A stretch of 64,000 bases of DNA from JBOGOC01 sp050747525 (GTDB lineage: Bacteria > Acidobacteriota > Polarisedimenticolia > JACPZX01 > DASXTC01). How positions within the stretch are numbered: position 1 is the stretch's first letter; each line of letters opens with the position of its first letter. Shown here piece after piece: positions 16,173 through 26,337 of the stretch. The position numbers and the translations under genes were made by a program. Where the stretch lies: NCBI GenBank assembly GCA_050747525.1, contig JBOGOC010000088.1:8007-72006 (forward strand), in the 5' to 3' direction. A model generated the notes under the pieces. The model did not search any database. It was not told the origin of the DNA and saw only the letters and a list, made by a program, of their open reading frames with translations.

Positions 16173-19100
16173 TCAGGGACAGGCGTCGTTGACGTGACGC
16201 TCCGTCGTCGGGACGCCGTTGTCCTCCGCGAAGCCCCAGCTGCCGGTGCCGCACGTGTCCCGCCCCCGGATGAGGTACCAGAAGATCTCCCCCACGGCGG
16301 GGACCGTGGCGTCCGTCGCCTGCTGCACGCCGATCCCCGTATCCGTGCACGCCCCATTCGCGCCGCTGGTGATCGGCGGCTGACTCATCAGTCCCCGGGC
16401 GACGTCGAAGACGACCGGCGGCGCCGTCCCGGAGAGCGGATCCCAGCCGAGGGTGAGGTTGTCCGCGCCGAAAGTCACGTTCGACGCCTCACCTGGCGGC
16501 GGCAACGGCGTCCCGGGAGCGCAGGCGCCGCCCTGACACGTGTCGTTCTGGGTGCACGCGTTGCCGTCGCTGCACGTGGTCCCGTTGGGCTGCGACAGGT
16601 TGGACGGGCAGAACGAGCTCGATCCCGTGCACGTCTCGGCCACGTCGCACGTCCCCGTCGCCGCACGGCAGACCGCGCCGGCGCCTCCCGAAGTGTGATG
16701 ACAGATTCCCGCGAGGGGCGCCTTGTCGGCCGGGCTCCACGCGGGGCTGGCCGTCAGCGTGCCGTTCTGCGCGGGCGAGGTCGAATCGGCCGCGGACGCG
16801 CCGCCGTTCTCGTTCAGGCCCCACCGGCCGATCAGGTTCGTGGCCGACGCGATCTCCTGGCTCAGGCCGGCCTGGATCTCCGCCTGGGTCAGGGCGCGGT
16901 TCCACACCCTCACCTCGTCCATGACCCCGGCGTACGATCCCGCCGCCAGGGGGGCGGACGTCATCGCCGTCCCCAGGCCGAAGTGCTGGATGCTGTCGTA
17001 GCGAGGCTCCACCCCCGGGTTCTGCGGGCAGGAGCCGGCGGGGCTGCAGGTCGTGCAGCTCGTCCCGTCGGCCGTGGTCCCTTCGACACCGTCGATGTAG
17101 AACCTCCAGCCCGTCGTGGTGCTGTAGGTGACGGCCACGTGGTGCCAGCTCTGGTCCGCGATAGAGGCGGAGCTGCACGCCGGGTGGTTCTGGCCGGCGC
17201 TCCAGCCGCCCCCCGCCGCGAACTGCTCGAAGTCCGCCACGGGCCGGCCGGTCGCCGTGATCCCGAGGAAGTAGTTGCAGTCCACGTTCGAGTTCTCGGC
17301 CTCGCCGCGGCCCTTGGTCACCAGCGGCACCGCGGTGACGCCGCCGGTGCCGGTGCTCGTCGTCGTCCCCCATGAAGCGCCGTCACGCCGGACCCACGCC
17401 TCGAGCGTGAAGGCCCGGGCGCCCAGAGCGGTCTCGCCGGCCGCCGCCCCCATGGTCACGTAGTCGTTCGTCCCGGCGAAATTGAGCGCGGAGACGTTGC
17501 CCCCCACGCAGGCGTCGGCGGTGCAGGCGTTCGCATCGTCGCACTGCCCGACCGCGGTGCAGGAAACGGGAGCCGCGTTCTGGCAGCTGCCGCTCAGGCA
17601 GGCATCGACGGTGGTCGTGTTGCCGTCATCGCACTGCGCATCCTCCGCGCAGCATCCTGGCGCGGGAGAGTAGGCCGCGCCGCACGTCCCGCTGCTGCAT
17701 GTGTCCACCGTGCACGCATTCGAGTCGGCCGTGCACGAGGAGCCGTCCGGCAAGGTCGAGGAAGAGCAGCCGACGGCCGCGAGGGCCGGGGCCCCGGCCA
17801 CCCAGGCCGTGGCCAGATTGAAGTTGGTGAGCGTCCCGTTACTGGCGGGAGACGTGGAGTCGAGCGCCGACGCACCGGTCCCCTCGTCGAGCCCCCACCG
17901 GCCCACGAGCCCCGGCATGGAGGTGATCCGCCGGGTCGATGCCGTGAAGATCTCGGCCGGGGTGCGGGCATGGTTCCAGATGCGCGCCTCGTCCAGCATC
18001 CCCTGGAAGGCGCCCAGCCGCGTCCCGGTGGATGTCAGCATCGCTCCGAGCCCCGCGTGCTGAATGCTGTCCGACCTTGGCGTGAACGCGCCCACCGCCA
18101 GGGTGACTTCCAGACCACCGTTCAGGTACAACCGCCACGTCGTCCCGTCGTACGTCGCCGCGGCGTGGTACCAGGTGTCGTTCGCGATCGGCGTCGTTCC
18201 AGACAACGGATGGTTGAGCCCCGTCGCCGTGTCCTCGAAGTCCGCGGCCAGGACGTTGCCCGCCGTGTTGATGCCGAGGATGTAATTAGCGTCGACGTTG
18301 GAGCCGTCCGCCTCGGGCGCCCCCTTGGTCACCAGCGGGATGAGCGAGGGGATCCCTCCCGAGCCCGTCTGGTTGGCGATACCCGTGCCGGTCCTTTTGA
18401 ACCAGGTCTCGATGGTGAACTGCGCGCTCCCCAGCTCGGAGGCGCCGCCGAAGGTGACGTAGTCGTTGGTCCCGTCGAACGACAGAGCCCCTTGTGCCGC
18501 AGCGGCCGCGCAGACGTCGCCCGTGCAGGAATTGCCGTCGTCGCAGATGGAGGTGTCCGGTGCCCCGCCACAGACGCCGGCTGAGCAGGTGTCCCCCGAG
18601 GTGCAGCCGCTGCCGTCGTCGCACGTGGTGCCGTCACTCACCGCCGTGTGCCCGCAGCCTCCACCGCTGCAGGAGTCCAGCGTGCACGAGTTGCCGTCGT
18701 TGCAGTCGAGCGGCGTGCCGCCGACGCACTGGCCGTCGCCGGGATTGCAGGTCTCGACGCCGTTGCACGCGTCGCCGTCCGAGCAGGCCACCGGCGTGAA
18801 GACGCAGCCAAGGCCCGGGTCGCAGCTGTCCGTGGTGCACAGGTTGCCGTCGTTGCAGGTGGTCGCCGCATGGCTGCAGTTTCCGGCCTGCAGGAGCGGC
18901 TTGTCCGTCGGGTCGAAGACCGGAGCGTTGAACAAGGCCCCGTTCTCGGCGGGGGCCGTCGAGTCGGTCACGGTGACGCCGTCCTCGAATCCCCACCGGC
19001 CGATCAGCCCCGTCCCTGTGGTGAGCGGAACGTTCATGTTCGCCTGGATCTCGGGCTGGCCGAGCACCCGGTTCCACACCCGGACCTCGTCGAGCTCACC

Positions 19101-22100
19101 TGCGAAGAAGCCGGCCGCCGTGCCCGTCGAGGTGAGGGTGGTCCCGAGCCCGAAGTGCTGGATGCTGTCGGATCGCACCGGCGCGTTGACGACGAGCGTC
19201 GCCTCAAGGGCGCCGTCGAGGTAGAGCTTCCAGGTGTTCCCGTCATAGGTGGCCGCGGCGTGATACCAGGTGTTGTTGGCCAGAGGTGTCACGCCACTGA
19301 CCGGATGGTTCTGCCCGAGCGGACCGGGCCCGCCCACGCCTTCCTCGAAGTCGGCGGCCAGGACGTTGCCCGCGGTGTTGATCCCGAGGATGTAGTTGCC
19401 GTCGACGTTCGTCCCTTCCGACTGGGCCGCCCCCTTGGCCACCAGTGGAAGGAGCGCCGTGATGCCCCCCGACCCGGTGCCGGTGGTGGTGCCGGCCCCC
19501 GTACGCCGGAACCAGGTCTCGATCGTGAACGCCGCCGCGTCCAGACCGGGCGCGGCTCCCATGCTGACGTACTGGCTGGTGCCGTTCAGCTGCAGGGCGA
19601 ACGCGTTGCCCCCCACGCAGGAGTCCGTGGTGCACGCATTGGCGTCGTCGCAGTCGCCTCCCGTGGCGCACTGCTCGACACACAGGCCCGTCCCGAAGTC
19701 GCACACGTCCCCCGACGGGCAGTCGGCCACGTGCTCGCAGCCGGTCTCCGGATCGCAGCTGTCGGCGGTGCAGGCCACGCCGTCATCGCACGTCGCGACG
19801 GCGTGCTGGCATCCGTCGAGCGGGTCACAGCTGTCGACCGTGCAGGCGTCCGCGTCGTCGCAGCTCAGATTGGTCCCGGCCTGGCAGACGCCGCCGGAGC
19901 AGGTCTCCGTTCCGTTGCAGACGTTGGTGTCCAGGCACTCCTCGTTCCCGTTGCAGGGATGGCAGCCGGGAATCATCTCGTGCGCGCACAGTCCCGAGGC
20001 CAGAGGCGCCTTGTCGGCCGCGCTCCAGACCGGGCCGTTGGTCAGGGTGCCGTTCTCGGCCGGAGACGTGGAGTCATTGGCCGTGGTGCCGCCGTTCTCG
20101 TTGAGCCCCCATCGGCCCACCAGGCCCGCGCTCGACGTGATCTCCAGAGTCATCGCGGTCTGGATCTCCGTCTGGGTGCGGGCGTGGCTCCAGATGCGCG
20201 CCTCGTCCAGGAGCCCCTGGAAGGCGCCCAGCCGGGTCCCGGTGGAGGTCAGAAGGGCGCCCAGACCCGCGTGCTGGATGCTGTCCGACCGCGGCGTGAA
20301 CGCCCCCACGGTGAGCGTGGCTTCCGGATTGCCGTTCAGGTACAGCCGCCACGTCGTCCCGTCGTACGTCGCCGCGGCGTGATACCACGTGTTGTTCACG
20401 ATCGGCGTCGTGCCCGAGACCGGATGGTTGAGTCCGGTCGCCGAATCCTCGAAGTCCGCGGCCAGCACGTTGCCCGCCGTGTTGATCCCCAGGAGGTAGT
20501 TGGCGTCGAGGTTCGAGCCGTCCGCCTCGGGCGCCCCTTTGCTCACCAGCGGCACGAGCGACGGGATGCCTCCCGTGCCGGTCGAGTTCCCGATACCCGT
20601 TCCCGTCCTCTTGAACCACGTCTCCACGGTGAACTGCGCGCTCCCCAGCCCTGGCGCGGCGCCGAAGGTGACGTAGTCGTTGGTCCCGTCGAAGGCCAGC
20701 GCGGAGACGTTTCCGCCCTCGCACGTGTCGATGGTGCAGGGATCGGCGTCGGAGCAGTCGGCCGCGATGGAGCAGGCCACGGCCGGCTCCTCGCAGAATC
20801 CCGTCTCGACGTCGCAGACCTCTCCCTGCGGGCAGGAGACTGGCTCGTGCTCGCAGCCCGTCAGAGCATCACAGGAGTCCGTGGTGCAGAGGTCGCCGTC
20901 ACCGCAGTCGACCGCGACGCTCGAGCAGCCGTCGACGGGATCGCAGGAGTCGGTGGTGCAGGCATCGGCGTCGTCGCAGTCGAGGGGCGTGCCGGCCTGG
21001 CAGGTGCTGGCGACACAGGTCTCGATGCCGTTGCACAGGTTGCCGTCGGCGCACTCCGAGTCCTGCGAGCAGGTGAGCGCGGTGGTGAAGGAATGCCGGG
21101 CGCTCGTCGCCGCATCGGTGCCGTCGCTGACCGTCGTGTACCACTCGTACTGCCGGCCCGGCTGCCGTCCCGGCCAGGAGACGCACGCCGTGCCGCCGCT
21201 CGCTTCGATGTCGCTGCCGATCGTCACGAACGGCGAGCCGCCGTCCATGTCGTAGGAGAGGACGAAGTCGTTCTGCGCGGTCCCCGCGACGTTGTCGGCA
21301 TGAGTGTTGATGAACTGGCCGAGCGTGGGCGAATAGGTCTCCACGTGGATGGTGCCGTCGGCGGGTGAGAAGCTCATGATTCTCAGCCACCCGTTGCCGC
21401 CGTTCGGGCGCGACTGATAGTCCGACTTGAGCGTCCGGATGGTGTTCCCGTTGTAGGTGTCGATGCGGCGGCTCGCCTGATCGAGGTGCCCGCCCAGCAT
21501 CAGGAAGAGGTTCGGGTTCCCCTTGAGGGCATCGTAGATGGCCTGACCCTGATTGCCGAACGAGGTGCTCGTGCCGGACTCCAGGATGTAGTGGGTGGTC
21601 AGCATGGCCCGCCTTCCCGGGTACGCCTTCAGCACGCTGTCGGCCCAGGCGAGCACGGCCTGCCGGAGGGGGGTGTCGCTCGGCATGAATTCGAGGTGCA
21701 GCGCGATGAAGTCCATGCCGCCGGCGCTGAACAGATCGAAATGGTTGTCGTTGTTCACGCCGTAGTGCCCGCCGTAGTACAGACGGCCGTTGAAGCGGGA
21801 GACACCGAACCAGGCGTTGAACGCGGACGTGGTGGCCCCTTCATTCGCGAGGGTGCCCGGATCTCCGGCGGGCGTCTGGTCGTGGTTCCCCACCGCGATG
21901 CCGAACGGCAGCCCGAAGGGCTGTCCGGCGTAGGGGTTGTTCTCGATGACGCTCCAGCCCGCGTCCGCGTTGATCAGCTGCTGGTTGATGGAGGCGTTGT
22001 CCACGCAGTCGCCCAGCTGGGTCACGAATGCGATGTTCCTGGACACGCGGTTGTCCACGATCCACTGCGTCTGCGTCGTGTAGGTCGACGGGAAGCTGGC

Positions 22101-22916
22101 TGAGTAATACTGGGTGTCCGGCAGCGCGATGATGGTGAAGTCCTCACCCACGGCACCGGTGATCTCGCGGCCGAAGAAGGTCGTGGTCAGTGGGCTGCTG
22201 TCCGGGTCGTCGACGTCCACGCAGAGCATCGGGTTCAGCGCCACACCCGCCGATCCGGACGACGGAGACGGGCTGGTGGATGCCGGAAGGGCGTTGGTCA
22301 CGCGCAGCTCGGCGATGAGCGTGAGGTCGGAGCTGCCGAGGGTGGCGTTCAGCGCGTGCACGGCGAGCACGTTCGTCCCCGGAATGAGCTGGCCCAGGAA
22401 GGAATTCAGGCTGATCGTCTCGGGAGCATTCCCGCTCGCTCCGCCCGAAGCCTCGTGCGACGAGGAGGCCATCGAGCTGATGGTGAGAGCTCCGGCCGGG
22501 ACGTTCCTGCGCGCCACTTCCACGCCGTTGAGGTACGCGACGAACCCATCGTCGTAGTCCACCTTGAGGTCCAGACCGTCGATGGCCGACGGGCTGGGCA
22601 CGTCGAAGAGCCGGCGCATGTAGACGGTCGAATAGCCGTTCTGCATGTCGGCCAGAACGGTGGCGTCGTCTCCGTCCCCGTAGCCGATCCCGCTCGCTCC
22701 CGACAGCCATCCCGCCTCGTCGAAGCCGGCCGTGTTCCACTCGGCCGGCGGCTGGACGGTCCCCTTCATGTATCTCCACGTGTCGCCGCGCAGGATCGGC
22801 AGCGGCGGCTCCGTGGCCTGGCCCATCGAAACCGGAACCATTGAGAAGACGGCAAGCGTCGCGCCCAGAAGAAGTCCCGCGATCCTGAGTTTCCCCGACA
22901 GCTCGAAACGTGACAT
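16173..22916 (-). CDS. Giant secreted metallophosphoesterase with four LamG domains and Cys-rich linkers
   Basis: This 2247-residue protein has a signal peptide (residues 1-33), an N-terminal beta-sandwich (about 40-205), and a calcineurin-like metallophosphoesterase domain (about 255-540) with DTQYYS, LGDCVDN, GNHDQ and GGHLDQ metal motifs. Four LamG/concanavalin-like domains follow (about 734-963, 1104-1333, 1478-1710 and 1806-2060), each preceded by acidic Cys-rich modules of the form C-D-D-x-x-A-C-T-x-D-x-C that resemble calcium-binding or disulfide knots. The C-terminal module (about 2139-2247) ends NDACP and is shared with two other proteins in the window. It is probably a surface or extracellular enzyme that binds glycans or phosphorylated polymers. 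The 268 bases upstream (22917-23184) hold no gene and presumably its promoter. Confidence 0.8.
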   Translation of the reverse strand: MSRFELSGKLRIAGLLLGATLAVFSMVPVSMGQATEPPLPILRGDTWRYMKGTVQPPAEWNTAGFDEAGWLSGASGIGYGDGDDATVLADMQNGYSTVYMRRLFDVPSPSAIDGLDLKVDYDDGFVAYLNGVEVARRNVPAGALTISSMASSSHEASGGASGNAPETISLNSFLGQLIPGTNVLAVHALNATLGSSDLTLIAELRVTNALPASTSPSPSSGSAGVALNPMLCVDVDDPDSSPLTTTFFGREITGAVGEDFTIIALPDTQYYSASFPSTYTTQTQWIVDNRVSRNIAFVTQLGDCVDNASINQQLINADAGWSVIENNPYAGQPFGLPFGIAVGNHDQTPAGDPGTLANEGATTSAFNAWFGVSRFNGRLYYGGHYGVNNDNHFDLFSAGGMDFIALHLEFMPSDTPLRQAVLAWADSVLKAYPGRRAMLTTHYILESGTSTSFGNQGQAIYDALKGNPNLFLMLGGHLDQASRRIDTYNGNTIRTLKSDYQSRPNGGNGWLRIMSFSPADGTIHVETYSPTLGQFINTHADNVAGTAQNDFVLSYDMDGGSPFVTIGSDIEASGGTACVSWPGRQPGRQYEWYTTVSDGTDAATSARHSFTTALTCSQDSECADGNLCNGIETCVASTCQAGTPLDCDDADACTTDSCDPVDGCSSVAVDCGDGDLCTTDSCDALTGCEHEPVSCPQGEVCDVETGFCEEPAVACSIAADCSDADPCTIDTCEGGNVSALAFDGTNDYVTFGAAPGLGSAQFTVETWFKRTGTGIGNSTGTGGIPSLVPLVSKGAPEADGSNLDANYLLGINTAGNVLAADFEDSATGLNHPVSGTTPIVNNTWYHAAATYDGTTWRLYLNGNPEATLTVGAFTPRSDSIQHAGLGALLTSTGTRLGAFQGLLDEARIWSHARTQTEIQTAMTLEITSSAGLVGRWGLNENGGTTANDSTSPAENGTLTNGPVWSAADKAPLASGLCAHEMIPGCHPCNGNEECLDTNVCNGTETCSGGVCQAGTNLSCDDADACTVDSCDPLDGCQHAVATCDDGVACTADSCDPETGCEHVADCPSGDVCDFGTGLCVEQCATGGDCDDANACTTDSCVGGNAFALQLNGTSQYVSMGAAPGLDAAAFTIETWFRRTGAGTTTGTGSGGITALLPLVAKGAAQSEGTNVDGNYILGINTAGNVLAADFEEGVGGPGPLGQNHPVSGVTPLANNTWYHAAATYDGNTWKLYLDGALEATLVVNAPVRSDSIQHFGLGTTLTSTGTAAGFFAGELDEVRVWNRVLGQPEIQANMNVPLTTGTGLIGRWGFEDGVTVTDSTAPAENGALFNAPVFDPTDKPLLQAGNCSHAATTCNDGNLCTTDSCDPGLGCVFTPVACSDGDACNGVETCNPGDGQCVGGTPLDCNDGNSCTLDSCSGGGCGHTAVSDGTTCDDGSGCTSGDTCSAGVCGGAPDTSICDDGNSCTGDVCAAAAAQGALSFDGTNDYVTFGGASELGSAQFTIETWFKRTGTGIANQTGSGGIPSLIPLVTKGAPEADGSNVDANYILGINTAGNVLAADFEDTATGLNHPLSGTTPIANDTWYHAAATYDGTTWRLYLNGGLEVTLAVGAFTPRSDSIQHAGLGAMLTSTGTRLGAFQGMLDEARIWNHARTPAEIFTASTRRITSMPGLVGRWGLDEGTGASALDSTSPASNGTLTNFNLATAWVAGAPALAAVGCSSSTLPDGSSCTADSNACTVDTCSSGTCGAAYSPAPGCCAEDAQCDDGNTTTVDACLSGSCQNAAPVSCTAVGQCDDANACTADACVGGNVSALNFAGTNDYVTMGAAAGETALGARAFTLEAWVRRDGASWGTTTSTGTGGVTAVPLVTKGRGEAENSNVDCNYFLGITATGRPVADFEQFAAGGGWSAGQNHPACSSASIADQSWHHVAVTYSTTTGWRFYIDGVEGTTADGTSCTTCSPAGSCPQNPGVEPRYDSIQHFGLGTAMTSAPLAAGSYAGVMDEVRVWNRALTQAEIQAGLSQEIASATNLIGRWGLNENGGASAADSTSPAQNGTLTASPAWSPADKAPLAGICHHTSGGAGAVCRAATGTCDVAETCTGSSSFCPSNLSQPNGTTCSDGNACTQNDTCQGGACAPGTPLPPPGEASNVTFGADNLTLGWDPLSGTAPPVVFDVARGLMSQPPITSGANGACTDTGIGVQQATDATVPAVGEIFWYLIRGRDTCGTGSWGFAEDNGVPTTERHVNDACP
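16740..20720 (-). repeat. Four tandem LamG plus Cys-knot repeat units inside the giant gene
   Basis: Four copies of a roughly 1-kb unit lie at about 20720-20000, 19610-18900, 18490-17780 and 17510-16740, with starts 980-1120 bases apart. Copies 1 and 3 remain close in nucleotide sequence over hundreds of bases (for example the segment ending in the coding for FDGTNDYVTFG and the block for PRSDSIQHAGLGA), while copies 2 and 4 have diverged more. This points to internal duplication, with a recent copy or gene conversion between units 1 and 3. Such repeats can also mis-assemble from short reads. Confidence 0.8.
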
Positions 22917-23184
22917 GACCCCCCCTGGGCGCCCTTGGAAAGAATCGGTCTCTGTGGCGAGTGGCGAGCGCCCCCCCGGCGCGGTGGTTCAGCTCAGGAG
23001 GCGGGCCCGCCCCCGGACACACCTGAGCCCGGCGATTCCGACAAGGATGTGGCGAATGGTACGGCCACATATGAGGTTTGTCGCGCAGAATCGGCACGGA
23101 ACTGTCACTTAGTCGGCAAAGTTACGGCTTTGTTTTAGAGACATTACGGAAGAAGCGTCATGTCCCAGGACGGGTCCGCGTGTT

Positions 23185-25623
23185 TCAGCGCTTTGCGGCT
23201 TCGCCGCCGTCGGCCCGCGCGGCCGAGGCATTGCGGCGCACCTGGGCGAGAAGAGCGTCGAACTCGGGGCCGTGGAGCGATTGCAGCTCAGTGTCGGCGG
23301 CCATTCCCTCGGCGTCGATGTAGCCGCCCTCGACGTTTTGCCTGAGCCGGGCCATCGCCTTGTCGCGGTCCCCGCGCAGGGCGGAGACGCATGCCAGGTT
23401 GTACACGGAGGTGAGGGTGTCTGCGTGCCTGGGCCCCCTCAGGCGATTGCGAATCTCGAGCGTCTGCGTGTGCAGACGCTCGGCCTCATCGAGCCGTCCC
23501 ATGCTCTGATAGGAAAGCGCCACATTGTTCATGGACCAGAGGACCGCCTCGTGTTCCGGTCCCAGGACGCGCCTCTGGATCTCGAGGGTCTTGAGGCTGA
23601 GACGCAAGGCTTCATCGTAGCGGCCCTGGTCATGGTACAGAAGAGCCAGGTTGCTCATCCTCCCGAGAACTCTCGGATGCTCCTCTCCCAGAATGCGCTT
23701 CTGGATCTCCAACACCTGGATTCCAAGCTGCTCCGCCTCAGCGAATCGGCGCTGTTTCCTGTACAGCTTGGCCAGGGCAGCCATGGACAACAGCGTGTCC
23801 GGGTGCTCGGGCCCGTGAAGGCGATTACGAATCTCAAGAACCTCCGCCTGCGCATGCCCCGCCTCGTCGTATCGGCGCTGGTCGTAATACAGGAGTGCAA
23901 GGTTGTACATCGATCGAACGGTATCGGCGTGCTCGGGCCCCAGCACCCGCTTCTGGATCGCGATCGCCTCCGAATAGAGTTGCTCCGCCTCGGCGTACCG
24001 CGCCTCACGGTGGTATGCCGAGGCGAGGTTCATCATGGATCGGAGCGTTTCCGCGTGCTCGCGCCCGAGCACGCGCTTCTGCATCTCCAGCGTCCGGAAT
24101 TGGAGTCTTTCCGCTTCCTCGTTCCGGGACTGATACCCGTACAGGAATCCGAGGCTGGCCATCGAAGCGAGCGTATCGGGATGTTCCGGCCCCAGGACGC
24201 GGCTTTGGATATCAAGTGCTTTCGTCAGGAGCGACTCGGCTGGGGCGTATAGGCCCAGGTTCATGTACACGTCCCCCATGATCCTCGCCAACTCGGCCTG
24301 CACCTCGGGCTGATCCACGAGTTGTGTGTCGATGGTCCCGGCGGCCTTGTCCAGAAGCTCCCGCGCCGTGATGGAGCTTCCACGCGCTTCACTCGGGTCC
24401 GACACCTTGAAGAGATCCTTCAGAAAGTCCGCCACGCGCTTCTTCGATTCGGCCTCGGTGCGGGCGCTCACCTCCGCACGGCGCGCGCGCACGAAGCCCA
24501 CCGTCGATCCGATCGTCCCCGCGCCCAGGCTCACGGCCATGACCGCCGCCGCGGCCACGCCCAGCCGGTGCCGGCGCACGAACTTCCGGACCCGGTACCC
24601 GGTCGAGGGTGCGCGGGCCAGCACCGGCTCGAAGCTCAGGAAGCGTCTGAGATCCGCCGCGAGCTCCGACGGCGACTGATAGCGGCGCGCACGGTCCTTC
24701 TCGAGCGCGCGCATGGTGATCCAGTCGAGATCCCCCTGGAGCTCACGGCGCATTGCCTGCGGCGCCGTCCGCCGCCGGCTGGCCCATTCGTCTGACCGGG
24801 TGCCCTCCGCAGACACGCGGGCGCTCGGCCTCATGGGTTCCTGCTCGCGGATTTTCCGGCGCATATCGTCGATTCCCGCCTCACCGGGGTCCCGCGACAA
24901 GGGCCGGATGCCGACCAGGAGCTCGTACAGCATGACGCCCAGGGAGTAGACGTCGGAGCGCGTGTCGACATCCGGGTGCCCGACGCCCGCCTGCTCCGGG
25001 CTCATGTACTCGAGGGTCCCGACAATCATGCCGAGCTCGGTGTGCAGGGTCCGATCCGTCAGGCGCTCGGCGAGCGCCTTGGCAAGACCGAAATCGATGA
25101 TCTTCACGACCGGCCGATCGCCCTGGAGGCTGACCAGCACGTTCGACGGTTTCAGGTCGCGGTGGATCACCGCCTTCTGGTGCGCGTGCTGCACGCCCTC
25201 GCAGACCTGCAGGAACAGCTCGATGCGATCGCGGTTGGTCAGCTTGTGCCGGTCGCAGTGCTCGGTGATCGGCGAGCCCTGGACGTACTCCATCACGAAG
25301 TAGGGGCGCCCCTCGGGCGTCGTGCCGGCGTCGTGGATCGAGGCAATGGCCGGATGGTCCATCAAGGCCAGCGCCTGCCGCTCGGCCTCGAACCGCGCGA
25401 TGATCTGCGCGGAATCCATCCCCAGCTTGATGACCTTCAGCGCGACCTGCCGCTTCACCGGCTCGGTCTGCTCGGCGAGGTAGACGATGCCCATCCCGCC
25501 TTCGCCGCGCTTTTCGATGATGCGGTAGGACCCGATGCGCGTGGGCTCGTCCGCCTGCCCGCGCCCGGGAGTCGATCCCGAAGCAGTCGCGTGCTGACTC
25601 GGCCGGTCTCCGGACATCTTCAA
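23185..25623 (-). CDS. Ser/Thr protein kinase with C-terminal kinesin-light-chain-type TPRs
   Basis: This 812-residue protein has a PknB-type kinase domain (about 30-310: GEGGMGIVY, VIHRDLKPSN, IDFGLAKAL, EYMSPEQAG), a transmembrane helix (about 352-376, LGVAAAAVMAVSLGAGTIG), and at least seven 42-residue TPR units of the TPR_10/12 type with the recurring sense EIQKRVLGPEHPDTL. Kinase-TPR proteins of this kind in Acidobacteriota and Planctomycetes usually assemble signalling complexes; the partner is unknown. The region between it and the PARP-finger gene (25624-25693) is a short divergent promoter space. Confidence 0.88.
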   Translation of the reverse strand: MKMSGDRPSQHATASGSTPGRGQADEPTRIGSYRIIEKRGEGGMGIVYLAEQTEPVKRQVALKVIKLGMDSAQIIARFEAERQALALMDHPAIASIHDAGTTPEGRPYFVMEYVQGSPITEHCDRHKLTNRDRIELFLQVCEGVQHAHQKAVIHRDLKPSNVLVSLQGDRPVVKIIDFGLAKALAERLTDRTLHTELGMIVGTLEYMSPEQAGVGHPDVDTRSDVYSLGVMLYELLVGIRPLSRDPGEAGIDDMRRKIREQEPMRPSARVSAEGTRSDEWASRRRTAPQAMRRELQGDLDWITMRALEKDRARRYQSPSELAADLRRFLSFEPVLARAPSTGYRVRKFVRRHRLGVAAAAVMAVSLGAGTIGSTVGFVRARRAEVSARTEAESKKRVADFLKDLFKVSDPSEARGSSITARELLDKAAGTIDTQLVDQPEVQAELARIMGDVYMNLGLYAPAESLLTKALDIQSRVLGPEHPDTLASMASLGFLYGYQSRNEEAERLQFRTLEMQKRVLGREHAETLRSMMNLASAYHREARYAEAEQLYSEAIAIQKRVLGPEHADTVRSMYNLALLYYDQRRYDEAGHAQAEVLEIRNRLHGPEHPDTLLSMAALAKLYRKQRRFAEAEQLGIQVLEIQKRILGEEHPRVLGRMSNLALLYHDQGRYDEALRLSLKTLEIQRRVLGPEHEAVLWSMNNVALSYQSMGRLDEAERLHTQTLEIRNRLRGPRHADTLTSVYNLACVSALRGDRDKAMARLRQNVEGGYIDAEGMAADTELQSLHGPEFDALLAQVRRNASAARADGGEAAKR

Positions 25624-25693
25624 TCCCTTTCCAGATTGTCAGACTCTATCACGAGTCTCATCTCAGTCCCTCCGGTTCGGGTATGCTTGCGCC

Positions 25694-26239
25694 ATGCCTC
25701 ACGTCTTCGAGCCAGCTCCCACAGGCCGGGCCAGGTGCCGCGGATGCGGCCGGGGCATCGAGCGCGGGGAGGTGCGTTTCGGCGAGCGGATCCCCAATCC
25801 TTTCGCGGAGGGGGAGACGACCCTCTGGTTCCATCCCCTTTGCGCGGCGTACAAGCGGCCGGAGCCGGTGCTCGAGGCGCTGGCGCAGTCGACCACCGAG
25901 GTGCCCGCCCGCGAAGGCCTCGAGCGCGCGGCGCGCGGAAACTCAGTGCATCGACGCTTGCCACGCATCGACGGCGCCCAGCGGTCTCCGACCGGGCAGG
26001 CCAAGTGCCGCAGCTGCCGCGAACCCATCGCCCGCGGGGCCTGGCGCATCCGTCTCACGATCTACGAGGAGGGCCGCTTCAATCCCGCGGGGTTCGTGCA
26101 TCTCGCGTGCCGCCAAGCCTACTTCGAGAACAACGAGATCCTGGAGCCGTTGCTTCACTTCAGTCCGGACCTGAGCGCGGAGGACCAGGAAGAGGTGAAG
26201 CGCGCCTCCGCGGCTGTCGGGGGCCCGCCAGCTTCCTGA
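25694..26239 (+). CDS. Double PARP-type zinc-finger protein
   Basis: This 181-residue protein has two similar halves, each with C-x2-C followed about 30 residues later by H-x2-C: ARCRGCGRGIERGEVRF ... WFHPLCAAYKRP, and AKCRSCREPIARGAWRI ... FVHLACRQAYF. This is the C2HC arrangement of PARP-type zinc fingers, which in eukaryotes recognise DNA breaks. No catalytic PARP domain is present. A single-strand-break or nucleic-acid binding role is inference. Basic residues between the fingers would suit DNA binding. It is monocistronic as far as the spacing shows, divergent from the kinase-TPR gene. Confidence 0.72.
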   Translation: MPHVFEPAPTGRARCRGCGRGIERGEVRFGERIPNPFAEGETTLWFHPLCAAYKRPEPVLEALAQSTTEVPAREGLERAARGNSVHRRLPRIDGAQRSPTGQAKCRSCREPIARGAWRIRLTIYEEGRFNPAGFVHLACRQAYFENNEILEPLLHFSPDLSAEDQEEVKRASAAVGGPPAS

Positions 26240-26337
26240 TTCCAGGGCATCACGGACCGTCCTGGGGTTAGAATCGGACCGCCAACGGGATGGAGCGACG
26301 GTCGCTTCGTCCGCGGCGGCAGCCGGTGGAGGAGGGT

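Noticed and set aside
16740..20720. CRISPR-like regularity of repeats
   Set aside because: Units are about 1 kb and encode LamG domains; there are no short direct repeats with unique spacers.
18648..21368. Long plus-strand frame opposite the LamG region
   Set aside because: Its repeats mirror the LamG units on the other strand and it has no domain of its own.
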